A stretch of DNA of 64,000 bases from Bosea sp. 685 (GCF_031884435.1 NZ_CP134779.1:6078501-6142500), one strand, 5' to 3'; counted from the first letter of the stretch, positions 19,626-30,264 are shown. Notes: generated by a model not told the origin, from the sequence alone. Numbers and translations are program-made.

Positions 19626-21149
19626 TCACTCCTGCAGCATGCGCTTCAAGAGATCGACCTCGTCATGGAGCAAGCGATCCTCGGTGATCGCCTTCTCGAT
19701 CTTGCGCACCGCATGCAGCACCGTGGTGTGATCGCGCCCGCCGAACCGGCGGCCGATCTCGGGCAGGGAGCGCGGGGTCAGCGCCTTGGAGAGATACATC
19801 GCGATCTGGCGCGGCTTCACCACCGCCGCCGTCCGCCGCTCCGAAAGGATATCGGCCCGGCTGACATTGTAGCGCGTTGCGACCAGCTTCTGGATGTCCT
19901 CGATCTTGACGCGGCGCGGCTCGCGGGTCCGCACCAGATCGCGGATCGCGGCCTCGGCCGTCTCCAGGGTGACCGCCTGGCCAGACAGCGTGGCATGGGC
20001 GAGCAAGCGGTTGGCGGCGCCGTCGAGATCGCGGCCATTGGTGGCGACGACGCAAGCGACATAGGCGACGACATCGGGATTGACGTGGAAATTCGGATGG
20101 GCGGCATGCAGCGCCGCCAACCGACCGCCAAGAATCTTGCCGCGCAGCGTCTCGTCGAGATCGCCGACCTCGACCACGAGCCCACCGCCCAGACGCGAGC
20201 GAATGCGCTCGTCCAGGGCCTCGAGATCATTGGCGAGCCTGTCACCGGCCACGACGATCTGCTTGCCGGCGTCGATCAGCGCATTGATCGTATGGCCGAA
20301 CTCCTGCTGGATCGACTTGCCCTGGATGAACTGCACATCATCGACCACGAGCAGGTCGATGCCGCGCAGCTTCTCCTTGAAGGCGAGCGCGGTCTGCGAC
20401 TTCAGCGCGGCGACGAAGCCGTACATGAAGCGGTCGGCGGTGAAATAAGCGACGCGCTTGCCCTGGCGGCGCGCCTCCTGAGCGATCGCCTGCAGCAGAT
20501 GCGTCTTGCCCAAGCCGACGCCGGCATGAATGTAGAGCGGGTTGTAGGGCGTCGATCCGGCAGGAGCCGCAGCGATACGCTCGGCAGCCGCGAAAGCGAG
20601 CTGGTTCGACTTGCCGACGATGAAGTTCTCGAAGGTCAGGCGCCGGTCGAGCACCGTGCCGCAAGCGTCGACGATGTCGCGCTCGCATGGCGTCGCTGCC
20701 TCACCATGACGGACCTCAGCGGAAGCCGCCACGGGCGTAGCCACCGCAGAGCGCGGACGCGCGGCGGCCATCTCCCGCACCGGAGCCGGGGCGCTGTCAC
20801 GCGACACCTGGCGGACGGACAGGATGACGCCATTCACGGCGCCGAGTTCGGCCTGGCAATTGACCTGAAGACGCTCGGCGTAATGCGCCTCGAGCCAGCT
20901 CTTCAGAAAACGGGTCGGCACGGTCAGATAGGCGACGCTGTCGACGAGCCCGCCGATCTCGACGCGGGCGAACCAGCTCGAGAACACGTCCTCGCCAAGC
21001 TCCGCACGCAAGCGGCGGCGAACGCGGTCCCAGGCCTCCCCGAGCGAACCCTGCAGGGGGGCGATCGTCTCCGTGATCGTGGCTGCAATCAAGGGAAGCG
21101 GCGCCGCCACTGCCTCGATCGCTGCCACTGTCTCCTGCCGTTCAAACAT
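19626..21149 (-). CDS. dnaA: Chromosomal replication initiator DnaA
   Basis: The AAA+ initiator that binds DnaA boxes and melts oriC, 507 aa. N-terminal domain I begins about residue 35 ([20 protein letters not shown]), domain II is a short variable linker, the AAA+ domain has Walker [14 protein letters not shown] near 211 and Walker [14 protein letters not shown], and domain IV has the DNA-binding signature [20 protein letters not shown] followed by [10 protein letters not shown]. The N-terminus is about 30 residues longer than usual; a later start is possible. Downstream, dnaN follows after 165 bases. Confidence 0.96.
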   Translation of the reverse strand: MFERQETVAAIEAVAAPLPLIAATITETIAPLQGSLGEAWDRVRRRLRAELGEDVFSSWFARVEIGGLVDSVAYLTVPTRFLKSWLEAHYAERLQVNCQAELGAVNGVILSVRQVSRDSAPAPVREMAAARPRSAVATPVAASAEVRHGEAATPCERDIVDACGTVLDRRLTFENFIVGKSNQLAFAAAERIAAAPAGSTPYNPLYIHAGVGLGKTHLLQAIAQEARRQGKRVAYFTADRFMYGFVAALKSQTALAFKEKLRGIDLLVVDDVQFIQGKSIQQEFGHTINALIDAGKQIVVAGDRLANDLEALDERIRSRLGGGLVVEVGDLDETLRGKILGGRLAALHAAHPNFHVNPDVVAYVACVVATNGRDLDGAANRLLAHATLSGQAVTLETAEAAIRDLVRTREPRRVKIEDIQKLVATRYNVSRADILSERRTAAVVKPRQIAMYLSKALTPRSLPEIGRRFGGRDHTTVLHAVRKIEKAITEDRLLHDEVDLLKRMLQE

Positions 21150-21880
21150 GTGTGTTGCCCCGTTTCTTTTAAAAAATTGGCGCGCTTGAGCGAGAACCGC
21201 CGCAATGCGGCAGCCTCGCCGGCGCTACTGTCCGGTCGATAGAACAGGCTTTCCGCGAACGCTGCGCGCTCGCAGGGGGGCCTGCCTTCGCTCCTGTCGA
21301 TTACGCCTGGAAAGCCCGCCGCGGGACGAAGCCGCACTTCATCTCAATCTGACAAGACAAAGAGCCGCATCCTCCAACCCCCCTGGGTCGCGAGCCAAAC
21401 ACCCTCATTTCTTATGAAAATCCCCGGTGGCCATTGCTGTCCGCCCGGCGATGAAATGACCTTACAGGGCGCTCTCGAAAGGGATCAACATCCCCTTCAG
21501 CCGGCTTCCGAGAGTCGAGGCCCGAAAGGGGTACCCTGACCTACCGGCATTCACCGCGCAATTGGTTGTGGAACTTAAGATTTTCTTTACGGATGCCCCA
21601 TGCCGCCGGGGGCGAATCTTTTTTTCCAAATGTGCGATCCACCCGAGGTGAGTCCGGGGGAATCCCGAGGGTCAAATCCTTTGCCCGCTAAACTCATGAA
21701 AAATAAGCGCTTTCGCTGCGCGGTCAAAACCGCCGGAGAGGCCGATTTTGCGCCCTCAGAGCGCTCCGGGAGTCAACCCCGCAAAGCCGTGGAAAGATTG
21801 CAGAATCTTGCTGACACGCGCTCCGAATCAATCATTCGCGCGCTGTAGCAGCCGGGTCACAGCAGGTTTGCAGCCAACGA
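21150..21880. other. Long dnaA-rpsT intergenic region
   Basis: About 730 bases without a convincing gene. It is less GC-rich than its surroundings and probably holds the dnaA promoter. I looked for DnaA boxes (TTATCCACA and near matches) and found only a poor partial match, TGTGGAACT near 21569, so I do not call an origin here. Confidence 0.55.
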
Positions 21881-21908
21881 AAAAACCCGGCCTCGCGGCC
21901 GGGTTTTT
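21881..21908 (-). terminator. Intrinsic terminator after rpsT
   Basis: AAAAACCCGGCC, loop TCGC and GGCCGGGTTTTT form a perfect 12-bp stem with A and T tracts on both sides, 33 bases beyond the rpsT stop. It can act in both directions. Confidence 0.9.
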
Positions 21909-21941
21909 CAGTCGAAAATCCGCTCTGCGGAATGGCGAAAA

Positions 21942-22208
21942 TCAGGAGGCGAGAGCGCCAACCCGATGCGCCAGGCGCGAGACCTTGCGGGACGCCGTAT
22001 TCTTGTGAACGATGCCCTTCTGAGCAGCCCGCATGATCTCCGGCTGGGCAGCCTTCAGAGCGTCGGCAGCGGCGCTCTTGTCGCCGGAGGCGATCGCCTC
22101 CTCGACCTTGCGCAGGAAGGTGCGCATGCGCGAGCGGCGCGCCTTATTGACCTCGGTGCGACGCGCGATCTTGCGCGTGGCCTTCTTGGCCGACGTCGTA
22201 TTGGCCAT
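21942..22208 (-). CDS. rpsT: 30S ribosomal protein S20
   Basis: 88 aa, basic, all-helical, with the typical start [17 protein letters not shown] and the core [20 protein letters not shown]20 binds 16S rRNA early in small-subunit assembly. It has its own strong terminator at 21881-21908. Its place just upstream of dnaA is common in Hyphomicrobiales. Confidence 0.97.
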   Translation of the reverse strand: MANTTSAKKATRKIARRTEVNKARRSRMRTFLRKVEEAIASGDKSAAADALKAAQPEIMRAAQKGIVHKNTASRKVSRLAHRVGALAS

Positions 22209-22392
22209 CGAAACGTCCTCGTTGTCATCGCGTCCGTTCGCCTCAGGCTATGTGCCTGGCGGGGTCGGACCGCGACCGTGATGGAAAATGCGTGGGCGGC
22301 GGCCGTTGCTTTGCGCGGACCGTCGCGAGAGGCAGGCGTATAGTCGCTGCCGCGCCCGGCGTCAACGCCGGAATGGCCCGCGACCGCAGGTT

Positions 22393-23382
22393 TTAGCTGG
22401 CTGGCGCGATGAAACGGGCAAAGCTCGCCAGATCGACGTTGCCGCCGCTCAAGATCACGCCGACGCGCTTGCCCGCGACAGGCACCGCGCCGGTGAAGGC
22501 GGCGGCGGCAGCCAGGCATCCGGTCGGCTCGACCACGAGCTTCATCCGCTCGGCGAAGAAGCGCATCGCGTCGATCAGCGCGGCGTCGCTGACGGTGACG
22601 ATGTCCTCGACCAGGGCCTGGATGATCGGGAAGGTGAGATCGCCCAGGAACGAGGTCTGCGCCCCGTCGGCGATCGTCTTGGGCACCGCGATCTTGACGA
22701 TCTTGCCGGAGCGGAAGGATTGCTGGCCGTCATTGCCGGCCTCGGGCTCGACGCCAAAGACGCGGCAGCCCGGATTCAGCGCCTTGGCAGCCAAGGCCGC
22801 CCCCGCCAGCAGGCCGCCGCCGCCGAGGCAGACCAGCAGGATGTCGAGGGGGCCGGCATCCTCGATCAGCTCCTTGGTCGCCGTGCCCTGCCCGGCGATG
22901 ACATGAGGGTGGTCGTAGGGCGGGATCACGGTCAGGCCGCGCTCGGCCGCGAGCCGGCCGCCGATCGCGAGGCGGTCCTGGCTGTAGCGGTCATAGCGCA
23001 CGACCTCGCCGCCATAGGCCTGCGTCGCCTCGACCTTCGCCACCGGTGCATCCTCCGGCATGATGATCGTCGTCGGTACGCCGAGCAGCTTGCCCGCCAG
23101 CGCAATCGCCTGGGCATGATTGCCCGAGGAGTAGGTCACGACGCCGGCGCGCTTCTGCTCCGGCGACAATGCGGCGATCGCATTATAGCCGCCGCGGAAT
23201 TTGAAGGCGCCCATGCGCTGCAGGTTCTCGGCCTTGAAGACGAGGCTGGCGTCGGTACGCCTGTTGGCGGTAGCCGAGGTCAGAACCGGGGTATGGTGGG
23301 CGACGCCCTTGATGCGCAGCGCCGCCGCCTCGACATCGGCATAGGTCGGCAGAGAGGGCTTGCTGGCAGCTGCGTCGGTCAT
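22393..23382 (-). CDS. Threonine/serine dehydratase-type PLP enzyme
   Basis: A fold-type II pyridoxal phosphate enzyme of 329 aa. The Schiff-base Lys is in GAFKFRGGYNAI near residue 62, SSGNHAQAIAL binds the cofactor ring region, and the phosphate-binding glycine loop is CLGGGGLLAGAAL near 190. There is no ACT domain, so it is not the feedback-inhibited biosynthetic IlvA. Relatives of this length include catabolic threonine dehydratase, serine racemase and threo-3-hydroxyaspartate ammonia-lyase, which cannot be told apart here. It stands alone between rpsT and the antiporter gene. Confidence 0.87.
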   Translation of the reverse strand: MTDAAASKPSLPTYADVEAAALRIKGVAHHTPVLTSATANRRTDASLVFKAENLQRMGAFKFRGGYNAIAALSPEQKRAGVVTYSSGNHAQAIALAGKLLGVPTTIIMPEDAPVAKVEATQAYGGEVVRYDRYSQDRLAIGGRLAAERGLTVIPPYDHPHVIAGQGTATKELIEDAGPLDILLVCLGGGGLLAGAALAAKALNPGCRVFGVEPEAGNDGQQSFRSGKIVKIAVPKTIADGAQTSFLGDLTFPIIQALVEDIVTVSDAALIDAMRFFAERMKLVVEPTGCLAAAAAFTGAVPVAGKRVGVILSGGNVDLASFARFIAPAS

Positions 23383-23575
23383 GGAAATGTGTCCTGCGGC
23401 GTGATCGTCTCAACGCTATCTGCCAGCACAGGCAGCCAGGCTTCAAGTCAGAGACGGTGACATCAGCCATGCGTGGCGTTGATCGATGCACAAGCCTCGA
23501 TGCAAGCCGCGGGGAACCCGAGAAGCCCCGGCGAGAGACGCTCGGGACGAGCCCGGGCATGACGACATCGCCGGT

Positions 23576-25000
23576 TCACCTGAAGAACAACAGCGTCTGC
23601 ACCAGGAACAGCGGGATCAGGATCGCGCCCGACCAGAGCATGTAGCCGAAGAAGCTCGGCATCGCGACCTTCCGGTCCTTGGCGATAGCATAGACCATGA
23701 AATTCGGCGCGTTGCCGATATAGCTGTTGGCGCCCATGAAGACCGCGCCGGCCGAGATCGCCGTCAGCGTCAGCGCGCCCGTTGTCATCAGCGACTTGGG
23801 ATCGCCGCCGGCGAGTTCGAAGAAGACGAGATAGGTCGGCGCGTTGTCGAGGAAGGAGGACAGCGCCCCGGTCAGCCAGAAATAGGCGATGTTGTTGGGC
23901 GTGCCATCGACATGGCTGACCAGCGCGACCAGCGGCGCGAAGGCTCCGTTCCGGCCCGCCTGCAGCATCGCCAGAACCGGGATGATGCAGATGAAGATGC
24001 CGGCGAAGAGTTTCGCGACCTCCTTGATCGGCCCCCAGCTGAATTCGTTGCCGGCGCGCACGGGCCCCGGCGTCAGCTTCAGCGAAACTCCCGCCAGCGC
24101 GAGCAGGATGAGGTCGCGCGCCAGATTCTGCCATTCCACCGCGATGCCGTGCACGGTGAAGGCGACGCCCGGCTTCCAGCTTGCCGACATCAGGATGGCG
24201 AGAATGACGCCGCCGAGCAGGGCGATGTTGACCTTGCCGTAGAGCTTGATGTCGCGGTCCGGCGTCGGGTCCTTGAGCGCGGGAAGGCCCTCCTCCTTGC
24301 GGTAGAACCAGCTGTCGAGCCCATAGAACAGCGCCAGCAGCACGATGACGGCAAAGCCGGTCTCCGGCAGCAGATGCGTGGTCGTCCAGAAGAAGCTCAC
24401 TCCGCGCAGGAAGCCGAGGAATAGCGGGGGGTCGCCGAGCGGTGTCAGCGAGCCGCCGATATTCGAGACCAGGAAGATGAAGAACACGACGACATGGACG
24501 TTGAAGCGCCGCGCGTCATTGGCGCGCAGGATCGGGCGGATCATGATGATCGAGGCGCCCGTGGTGCCGACGAAGCTCGCCATCAGCGTGCCGATCGCCA
24601 GGAGGACCGTGTTGGTCGCGGGCGTGCCGTGCAGATTGCCCATGATCAGGATACCGCCGGCGATCGTGAACAGGGCGAAGAGCAGGATGATGAAGGGGAT
24701 ATAGTCGAGCAGCCCCGTATGCAGGAGCGCGCCCAGCGCCGGGTCGAAGCCGCGCGACAGGACCAGCGGCGCCAGCACCAGCACCGACCAGAAAGCAGCG
24801 AACTTGCCGTAGTTCAGCTCCCAGAAATGCGGAAACAGCACGGGGCCGAGCGCAATCGAGAGCAGCATGCCGGCGAAGGGCAGCGCCCAGGCCGCTCCCA
24901 TCGCCGCGCCGCCGATATCGCCTGCAGCCAGCGCCGCGCTGGAGATCAGGCATAGCGCGAGCACCGCGCCGGTTCGTGTCAGAAAGCCCGCCAAAGCCAT
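23576..25000 (-). CDS. Sodium:proton antiporter of the NhaD/CitMHS type
   Basis: A polytopic inner-membrane protein of 474 aa with about 12 hydrophobic helices. Family-type motifs are SNIGGSLTPLGDPPLFLGFL in the middle and SSFLDNAPTYLVFFELAGGD toward the C-terminus, both with the polar residues expected in the ion path. Members exchange Na+ for H+; some relatives carry dicarboxylates. The ATG at 25000 (MALAGFLTRTG), which begins with a signal-like helix, was preferred to an upstream start at 25075. Confidence 0.85.
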   Translation of the reverse strand: MALAGFLTRTGAVLALCLISSAALAAGDIGGAAMGAAWALPFAGMLLSIALGPVLFPHFWELNYGKFAAFWSVLVLAPLVLSRGFDPALGALLHTGLLDYIPFIILLFALFTIAGGILIMGNLHGTPATNTVLLAIGTLMASFVGTTGASIIMIRPILRANDARRFNVHVVVFFIFLVSNIGGSLTPLGDPPLFLGFLRGVSFFWTTTHLLPETGFAVIVLLALFYGLDSWFYRKEEGLPALKDPTPDRDIKLYGKVNIALLGGVILAILMSASWKPGVAFTVHGIAVEWQNLARDLILLALAGVSLKLTPGPVRAGNEFSWGPIKEVAKLFAGIFICIIPVLAMLQAGRNGAFAPLVALVSHVDGTPNNIAYFWLTGALSSFLDNAPTYLVFFELAGGDPKSLMTTGALTLTAISAGAVFMGANSYIGNAPNFMVYAIAKDRKVAMPSFFGYMLWSGAILIPLFLVQTLLFFR

Positions 25001-25137
25001 TCCCCGCCCGCTTTTCGCGTGGTTGTCATCATCACCAGTGCCTAGCTGGTTAGCCGAGGACCGAAAGCCTAGCAACCGAGGGCCAAATCAGTATAGGCCC
25101 GGCTGACGCAACGAGAGACGATCAGGGGATTTCGAGG

Positions 25138-25617
25138 ATGCGAGCGCTTCTGCCAGTTCTGGTGGCCCTTATCTTCGTCCCGGCCCTGGCCAGCCCGGTC
25201 TTCGCCCAGGTCTTAATCGCCGAGATCAGGGCCCAGATCTTCCTCGAACGCTCCGGCAAGCTCTCGGATAATCTCATCGGCGCCAACAAGGCGCTGCACA
25301 ACACGGTCATCGGCGAGGGCGATGCCGGCGAGCCGGCCGACGCGGTTCTGGTGACATTGGTGTTCACCGGCGCGAAGAACACCAAATCCTCCGACAAGAT
25401 CGCCCGCGACCTTGCCTCCATCACGGTCAGGCAGCGGGCCAAGACCGGCGAGAAGACCCTGCTGCGGCGCGTTTATGGCGGTTTCCTGTTTGGCGAGAGC
25501 GGGCGCATCCACAAGGCCTTCCTGCTCGACAACGCGACCTGTGCGCCGCTCGATATCGAGGTCAAAATCGGCCGCAGCGCCAAGAGCGCGAAGCTCGATT
25601 TCAGCTGCGGCGAGTAG
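25138..25617 (+). CDS. Exported protein of unknown function
   Basis: 159 aa with a clear signal peptide (MRALLPVLVALIFVPALASP, cleavage probably after VFAQ). The mature part is mixed alpha/beta with two Cys (NATCAPLD and DFSCGE) that could form a disulfide. I do not recognise the family. GGGGATTTCGAGG precedes the ATG. It is divergent from the antiporter gene. Confidence 0.7.
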   Translation: MRALLPVLVALIFVPALASPVFAQVLIAEIRAQIFLERSGKLSDNLIGANKALHNTVIGEGDAGEPADAVLVTLVFTGAKNTKSSDKIARDLASITVRQRAKTGEKTLLRRVYGGFLFGESGRIHKAFLLDNATCAPLDIEVKIGRSAKSAKLDFSCGE

Positions 25618-25846
25618 CCCGTCGTCATCCTGTGCGCGCCGCAGCACAGCGCGATGTGGTGCAGGCACGGGACCGTCGTCGGGATGAGCCGCCTTTTCGT
25701 CTCGCGGTTCCGCATCTGCGCCGCGGCACTGCGCGCCGCAGCGCCTGCGGAATGACCCGCATGGGTCGATTGTTATGCCGGCATTCATCCCTGTAGAATA
25801 ATCTCCTCCTGGCGGCATCCCGGCCGCAGCCGATTCGGGACCGATC

Positions 25847-26635
25847 ATGTGCCGTTTCCTCGCCTATTCAGGCGCGCCCGTTTTCCTTGAGGATCTCGTT
25901 GCAGCGCCCTGCCATTCGCTGATCCATCAGTCGCTCCATGCCGAGGAAACCAAGACCGGCACGAATGGCGACGGTTTCGGCGTCGGCTGGTATGGCGACA
26001 GGCCGGAGCCCGGGCTCTACCGGGAGGTACGGCCCGCCTGGGCGGATGAAAACCTGCTCTCGATCGCGCGCCAGGTCCGCTCGCATCTGTTCTTCGCCCA
26101 TGTCCGCGCCGCGACCGGCACCGCGACGACGCGGGCCAACTGCCACCCCTTCGCCCATGGCCACCACCTCTTCATGCATAACGGCCAGATCGGCGGCTAC
26201 GGCCTGATCCGCCGCAAGCTGGAGAGCCTGATTCCGGATGCGCTCTATGGCGTGCGCGTCGGCACGACCGATTCCGAGGCGATTTTCCTGCTCACCTTGG
26301 CCCGCATGGCCGAGGGTTTCTCTCCCGGCGAGGCGTTGGCCTGGGCGCTGGGCGAAGCGCTCGCCTTGATGCAGCAGGCCGGCATTCGCGAGCCCTTGCG
26401 CTGCGCCGCGGCGCTTGCCGATGGCGACAGCGTCCATGCCGTGCGTTGGTCCTCCGACCCCAAGCCGCCGACGCTCTATCTCTGCGACCGCGGCGACAGC
26501 GTCATCATCGCCTCAGAACCGGTCGATGCCGCGCGCGATTGCTGGCAGGCCCTGCCGGCCAATACGCTGGTCACGGTGCGAACTGGGGCGGTCGCGCTGT
26601 CGCCCTTCGAGGTCGGGCTGAAGCAGGCGGCCTGA
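25847..26635 (+). CDS. Class II glutamine amidotransferase
   Basis: A 262-aa Ntn-type amidotransferase. The catalytic Cys is residue 2 (MCRFLAYSG), exposed after Met removal. Glutamine-site motifs are GTNGDGFGVGWYG, FFAHVRAATG, NCHPFAHG and FMHNGQIGG. The single-domain length matches the YafJ/EgtC group rather than larger synthases, so the partner or acceptor substrate is unknown; EgtC removes the glutamyl group in ergothioneine synthesis, but no egt genes are nearby. Confidence 0.87.
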   Translation: MCRFLAYSGAPVFLEDLVAAPCHSLIHQSLHAEETKTGTNGDGFGVGWYGDRPEPGLYREVRPAWADENLLSIARQVRSHLFFAHVRAATGTATTRANCHPFAHGHHLFMHNGQIGGYGLIRRKLESLIPDALYGVRVGTTDSEAIFLLTLARMAEGFSPGEALAWALGEALALMQQAGIREPLRCAAALADGDSVHAVRWSSDPKPPTLYLCDRGDSVIIASEPVDAARDCWQALPANTLVTVRTGAVALSPFEVGLKQAA

Positions 26636-26659
26636 GGCGAGGGCGGGCTCAGTCCGAAA

Positions 26660-27511
26660 CTAGGCCCGAAGCCTCACGATCCCATAGGGATTGAACTTGA
26701 ATTCGTCCTCGTCATAGGTCGATGCAAATGAGTGACTCGCCTTGCGCTCGCGCAGCGTCACCTCCAGCCCGCGCTTCGCGATCTCGTCGGCGACCTCGTC
26801 CATGAGCGCGACGACCGCCCGTTCGCTGCCCAGCGACTTCGGCGCATAGACCTCCGGCAGCCCGACGAGGTGAAAGCCGACGCTTTCCAGATAGCCCTTG
26901 GCCTCCAGCGGGCGTTTTGCGAAGGCGAGGCGGCAGATTCGGCCGAGCGCCAGGTTGTCGCCGGGATCGCGCACGGCCTGGCGCGCCGCTTGCGCCTGGG
27001 CTGCCAGCTCCTGCCAGCGCGCCAGCCCATGCGCGATCCCGGCGCTTTCCCCTTTCACGGCCACCGCTCCGGCCTGGATGAGCTGCTGCGCCAGCAGCAA
27101 GGCGGTGGCGGAGGTCTCGACGGCCGTCTCGGCCGTCATTTGCGGCCCCATCACATAAAGCACCGAGCCATGCTCCGCGACGGCCCGCTCGTCCGAGTCC
27201 GTCCAGGCATTGGGCTGCACGCGATCCCAGCACACCGCAAATGATCGCTCCATCCGGTCATCCGCCTCATCCTGGGAATAATCCGTGTCGACGCTGAAGC
27301 CCTTGGCGACAGTGCCGATCGCGTTGCGGGCGGCTTCGGACAGCCGCGCCAGATCGTGTGTGCGCCCGAGAAAACACAGGACATGGCGTGGCATGACGGA
27401 CGGTTGAGGCGTCGCGGGAGCAGGCTTTGGCTCGTCGGCGCGGGACGCGCCTCCCAACGCCGATGCGCCGATGAACCATAGGAGGCCGCGACGAATGAGG
27501 CTCACATGCAT
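26660..27511 (-). CDS. Secreted protein of unknown function
   Basis: 283 aa with a signal peptide (MHVSLIRRGLLWFIGASALG, then GASRADE). The mature part starts HVLCFLGRTHDLARLSEAAR and contains VLYVMGPQMTAETAVETSAT and KGESAGIAHGL, loosely reminiscent of DUF4261-like proteins, but I am not certain. The start at 27511 was taken because the hydrophobic leader begins there. The open frame continues upstream to 28186 only as a GC-rich shadow of hrpB on the other strand. It is divergent from hrpB. Confidence 0.7.
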   Translation of the reverse strand: MHVSLIRRGLLWFIGASALGGASRADEPKPAPATPQPSVMPRHVLCFLGRTHDLARLSEAARNAIGTVAKGFSVDTDYSQDEADDRMERSFAVCWDRVQPNAWTDSDERAVAEHGSVLYVMGPQMTAETAVETSATALLLAQQLIQAGAVAVKGESAGIAHGLARWQELAAQAQAARQAVRDPGDNLALGRICRLAFAKRPLEAKGYLESVGFHLVGLPEVYAPKSLGSERAVVALMDEVADEIAKRGLEVTLRERKASHSFASTYDEDEFKFNPYGIVRLRA

Positions 27512-27716
27512 TGGGTCTCTCGAAAGCGGGACCTGCTTCAGCGGGTCGACAGCGCGATCCTGCCGAATCCTGCCAGCCTTGGGCAATCGATTCCTGTTGC
27601 AAGCATCCTGGGTCGAGCATCGGGCCTTGCCGGAAACCCGGGCGCCGCATTCCGCTTCAAGGCTTGTGCTCCGAAGACTTGCGCTTCGCCTCTCGTCGCG
27701 CCACAGGCGAGACGTC

Positions 27717-30224
27717 ATGCGCGCCTTCGACACGAAGCTTCCCATCGATGCCGTTCTGGACGAACTCGCAGCCTCGCTGCGGGCGCGGCCCAACGTCGTC
27801 CTCGTCGCGCCGCCCGGCGCGGGCAAGACCACGCGCGTGCCACTCGCCTTGCTCGACGAACCCTGGGCGAAGGGCGGCAAGCTGATTCTGCTCGAGCCGC
27901 GCCGGCTCGCGGCGCGCGGCGCGGCCAACCGCATGGCGCAGACACTGGGCGAACGCGTTGGCGAGACGGTCGGCCTGCGCGTCCGGCTCGGCTCCAAGAT
28001 CGGCCCGAAAACCCGCATCGAGGTCGTCACCGAAGGCGTCTTCGCCCGGATGATCCTCGACGATCCCGGGCTCGACGGCATCGCGGCCGTGCTCTTCGAC
28101 GAATTCCACGAGCGCTCGCTCGATGCCGATTTCGGCCTGGCGCTGGCGCTCGATGCACAAGCGGGCCTGCGCGAGGATCTGCGCATCCTGGTGATGTCGG
28201 CGACGCTCGATGGCGCGCGCGTCGCGCGACTGCTCGGCGATGCACCCGTGATCGAGAGCCAGGGGCGGGCCTTTCCCGTCGAGACACGCTATCGCGGCCG
28301 CGATCCGCTGAAGCGCATCGAGGATCAGGTCACGGAGGCCGTGCTTCTGGCGCTGAACGAGCAGGCGGGCTCGCTGCTCGTCTTCCTGCCCGGGCAGGGC
28401 GAGATCCGCCGTGTCGAGGAGCGCCTGCGCGAGCGCATCCGCGAGGCTTCCGTCGAGATCGCACCGCTCTATGGCGCGCTCGACCAGGCAGAACAGGACC
28501 GCGCCGTGCTGCCTGCGCCCAAGGGCCGCCGCAAGGTCGTATTGGCGACCGCCATCGCCGAGACCTCGCTGACGATTGAGGGCGTGCGCGTGGTGATCGA
28601 TTCAGGCCTTGCCCGCGTACCGGTCTACGAGCCCGATATCGGCGTGACCCGGTTGGAGACGCGCCGCGTCAGCCGCGCGGCGGCAGACCAGCGTCGCGGC
28701 CGCGCCGGGCGCACCGAGCCCGGCATCTGCTACCGGCTCTGGGAGGAGGCCGGCACCGGCGCGCTGGAGGCCTTCGCACGGCCCGAAATCCTCTCCGCCG
28801 ACCTTGCCCCCCTGCTGCTCGATTGCGCCGCCTGGGGTGTGACCGACCCGACGAGCCTCGCCTTCCTCGATACGCCGCCCGCACCGGCCCTGAAGGAGGC
28901 GCGCGCCCTGCTGACGACGCTGCACGCGCTCGACGGCGATGGCCGCATCACGCCGGAGGGCAAGGCGTTGCAGGCGCTGCCGCTGCCACCCCGGCTGGCG
29001 CGCATGGTCGTCGCCGCCGCGGGCTTCGGCCAGGCGAGCCCGGCGGCCGCGCTTGCCGCGTTGCTGGTCGAGCGCGGGCTGGGCGGCGATGCGATCGATC
29101 TTGCCGAGCGCCTGGAGCGGCTCGGCCGCGAGCGCGGCGGCCGCGCTGCCGATATGCGCCGGCTGGCCGAAGGCTGGGCGCGCAGCGCGGAGAAGGCGCG
29201 TCCGAAGCTGCGGGAGCTGGCGCTGCGGCCTGGCCTCTTGCTGGCGCTGGCCTATCCTGACCGCATCGCCAGGGCGCGCAGCGCGGGCTCCGGCCAGTAT
29301 CTGCTCGCCAATGGCCGCGGCGCGGCGCTGGAGCCCTCCCAGCGGCTGGCGCGCGAGCCCTGGCTCGTGGTCGCGGAGATGACCGGGGCCGCCCAGCAGG
29401 CGCGTATCATGGCGGCGGTAGTGATCACGGAGGAGGAAACCCTCTGGCTCGCGGGCGAGGGGCTGGCGCCTTTCACGATCGAGGAGCGCAGCGAGGTCAC
29501 ATTCGAGCGGGCTGCGAGAGCGCTGCGTGTCCGCGCTGTCAGGCGCTATGGCGCGCTGCTGCTGGCGGAACGGCCATTGCCGGTCGACGCCTCCCTGGAC
29601 AATGCCACGGCGCTGGCCGGGGGCATCGCCGCGCTCGGCATCGGGCTCCTGCCCTGGACGAAGGCGCAAGTGCAATTGCGCGAGCGCGTCGCATTCCTGC
29701 GCAGGGCGATGGTGGCCTCGAGCGGCGACAATCACTGGCCCGACCTGACGGATGAGGGCCTTGGGCCCGATGTCGCGACATGGCTTGCGCCGCATCTTCT
29801 GGGGCGTGCGTCACTTGCGGCGATCCAGGCCTCCGACCTCGATGCGGCGCTGGCCGAGCTTCTGCCCTGGGATCTGAAACGCCGGCTCGATGCCGAGGCT
29901 CCGACGCATTTTACCGCGCCGACGGGCTCCAGCCTCGCGGTCGACTATGCCGCCGAGGCCGGTCCGACGATCTCGGTGCGGGTACAGGAGCTCTTCGGGC
30001 TTGGCCTCCACCCTGCGCTGGCCGGCGGGCGCGTGCCGCTGGTGCTGGAATTGCTCTCGCCGGGGCACAAGCCCATCCAGATCACCCGCGACTTGCCTGG
30101 CTTCTGGCGCGGCTCATGGTCAGCGGTGAAGTCCGAGATGAAGGGTCGCTACCCGCGCCATCCCTGGCCGGACGATCCGGCCGCTGCCCCGCCGACGACA
30201 AGGGCGAAGCCGCGCGGGACGTGA
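27717..30224 (+). CDS. hrpB: ATP-dependent helicase HrpB
   Basis: A DEAH/RHA-type superfamily 2 helicase of 835 aa, close to the usual length of about 820. Walker A is APPGAGKTTRVPLAL near residue 32, the DExH box reads FDEFHERSL near 127, motif III is VMSATLDGARV, motif VI is QRRGRAGRTEPGICYRLW, and the C-terminal half ends with the HrpB-specific LGLHPALAGGRVPLVLELLS and YPRHPWPDDP. The biochemical role in bacteria is poorly known. The frame is open back to 27471, but the ATG at 27717 starts the conserved N-terminus. Confidence 0.94.
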   Translation: MRAFDTKLPIDAVLDELAASLRARPNVVLVAPPGAGKTTRVPLALLDEPWAKGGKLILLEPRRLAARGAANRMAQTLGERVGETVGLRVRLGSKIGPKTRIEVVTEGVFARMILDDPGLDGIAAVLFDEFHERSLDADFGLALALDAQAGLREDLRILVMSATLDGARVARLLGDAPVIESQGRAFPVETRYRGRDPLKRIEDQVTEAVLLALNEQAGSLLVFLPGQGEIRRVEERLRERIREASVEIAPLYGALDQAEQDRAVLPAPKGRRKVVLATAIAETSLTIEGVRVVIDSGLARVPVYEPDIGVTRLETRRVSRAAADQRRGRAGRTEPGICYRLWEEAGTGALEAFARPEILSADLAPLLLDCAAWGVTDPTSLAFLDTPPAPALKEARALLTTLHALDGDGRITPEGKALQALPLPPRLARMVVAAAGFGQASPAAALAALLVERGLGGDAIDLAERLERLGRERGGRAADMRRLAEGWARSAEKARPKLRELALRPGLLLALAYPDRIARARSAGSGQYLLANGRGAALEPSQRLAREPWLVVAEMTGAAQQARIMAAVVITEEETLWLAGEGLAPFTIEERSEVTFERAARALRVRAVRRYGALLLAERPLPVDASLDNATALAGGIAALGIGLLPWTKAQVQLRERVAFLRRAMVASSGDNHWPDLTDEGLGPDVATWLAPHLLGRASLAAIQASDLDAALAELLPWDLKRRLDAEAPTHFTAPTGSSLAVDYAAEAGPTISVRVQELFGLGLHPALAGGRVPLVLELLSPGHKPIQITRDLPGFWRGSWSAVKSEMKGRYPRHPWPDDPAAAPPTTRAKPRGT

Positions 30225-30264
30225 GGCTGTGCAGTCATGCTCGCCCGTGTGGCGAGTATCCATG

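Noticed and set aside
21640..21690. tRNA-like GGGTCAAATCC sequence
   Set aside because: Only a T-arm-like stretch is present and no cloverleaf could be built.
21150..21880. Replication origin next to dnaA
   Set aside because: No cluster of DnaA boxes or AT-rich unwinding repeat was seen; in this order the origin is often away from dnaA.
27512..28186. Extension of the exported protein at 26660 far upstream
   Set aside because: The extra residues are a shadow of hrpB on the opposite strand, and a proper signal peptide starts at 27511.
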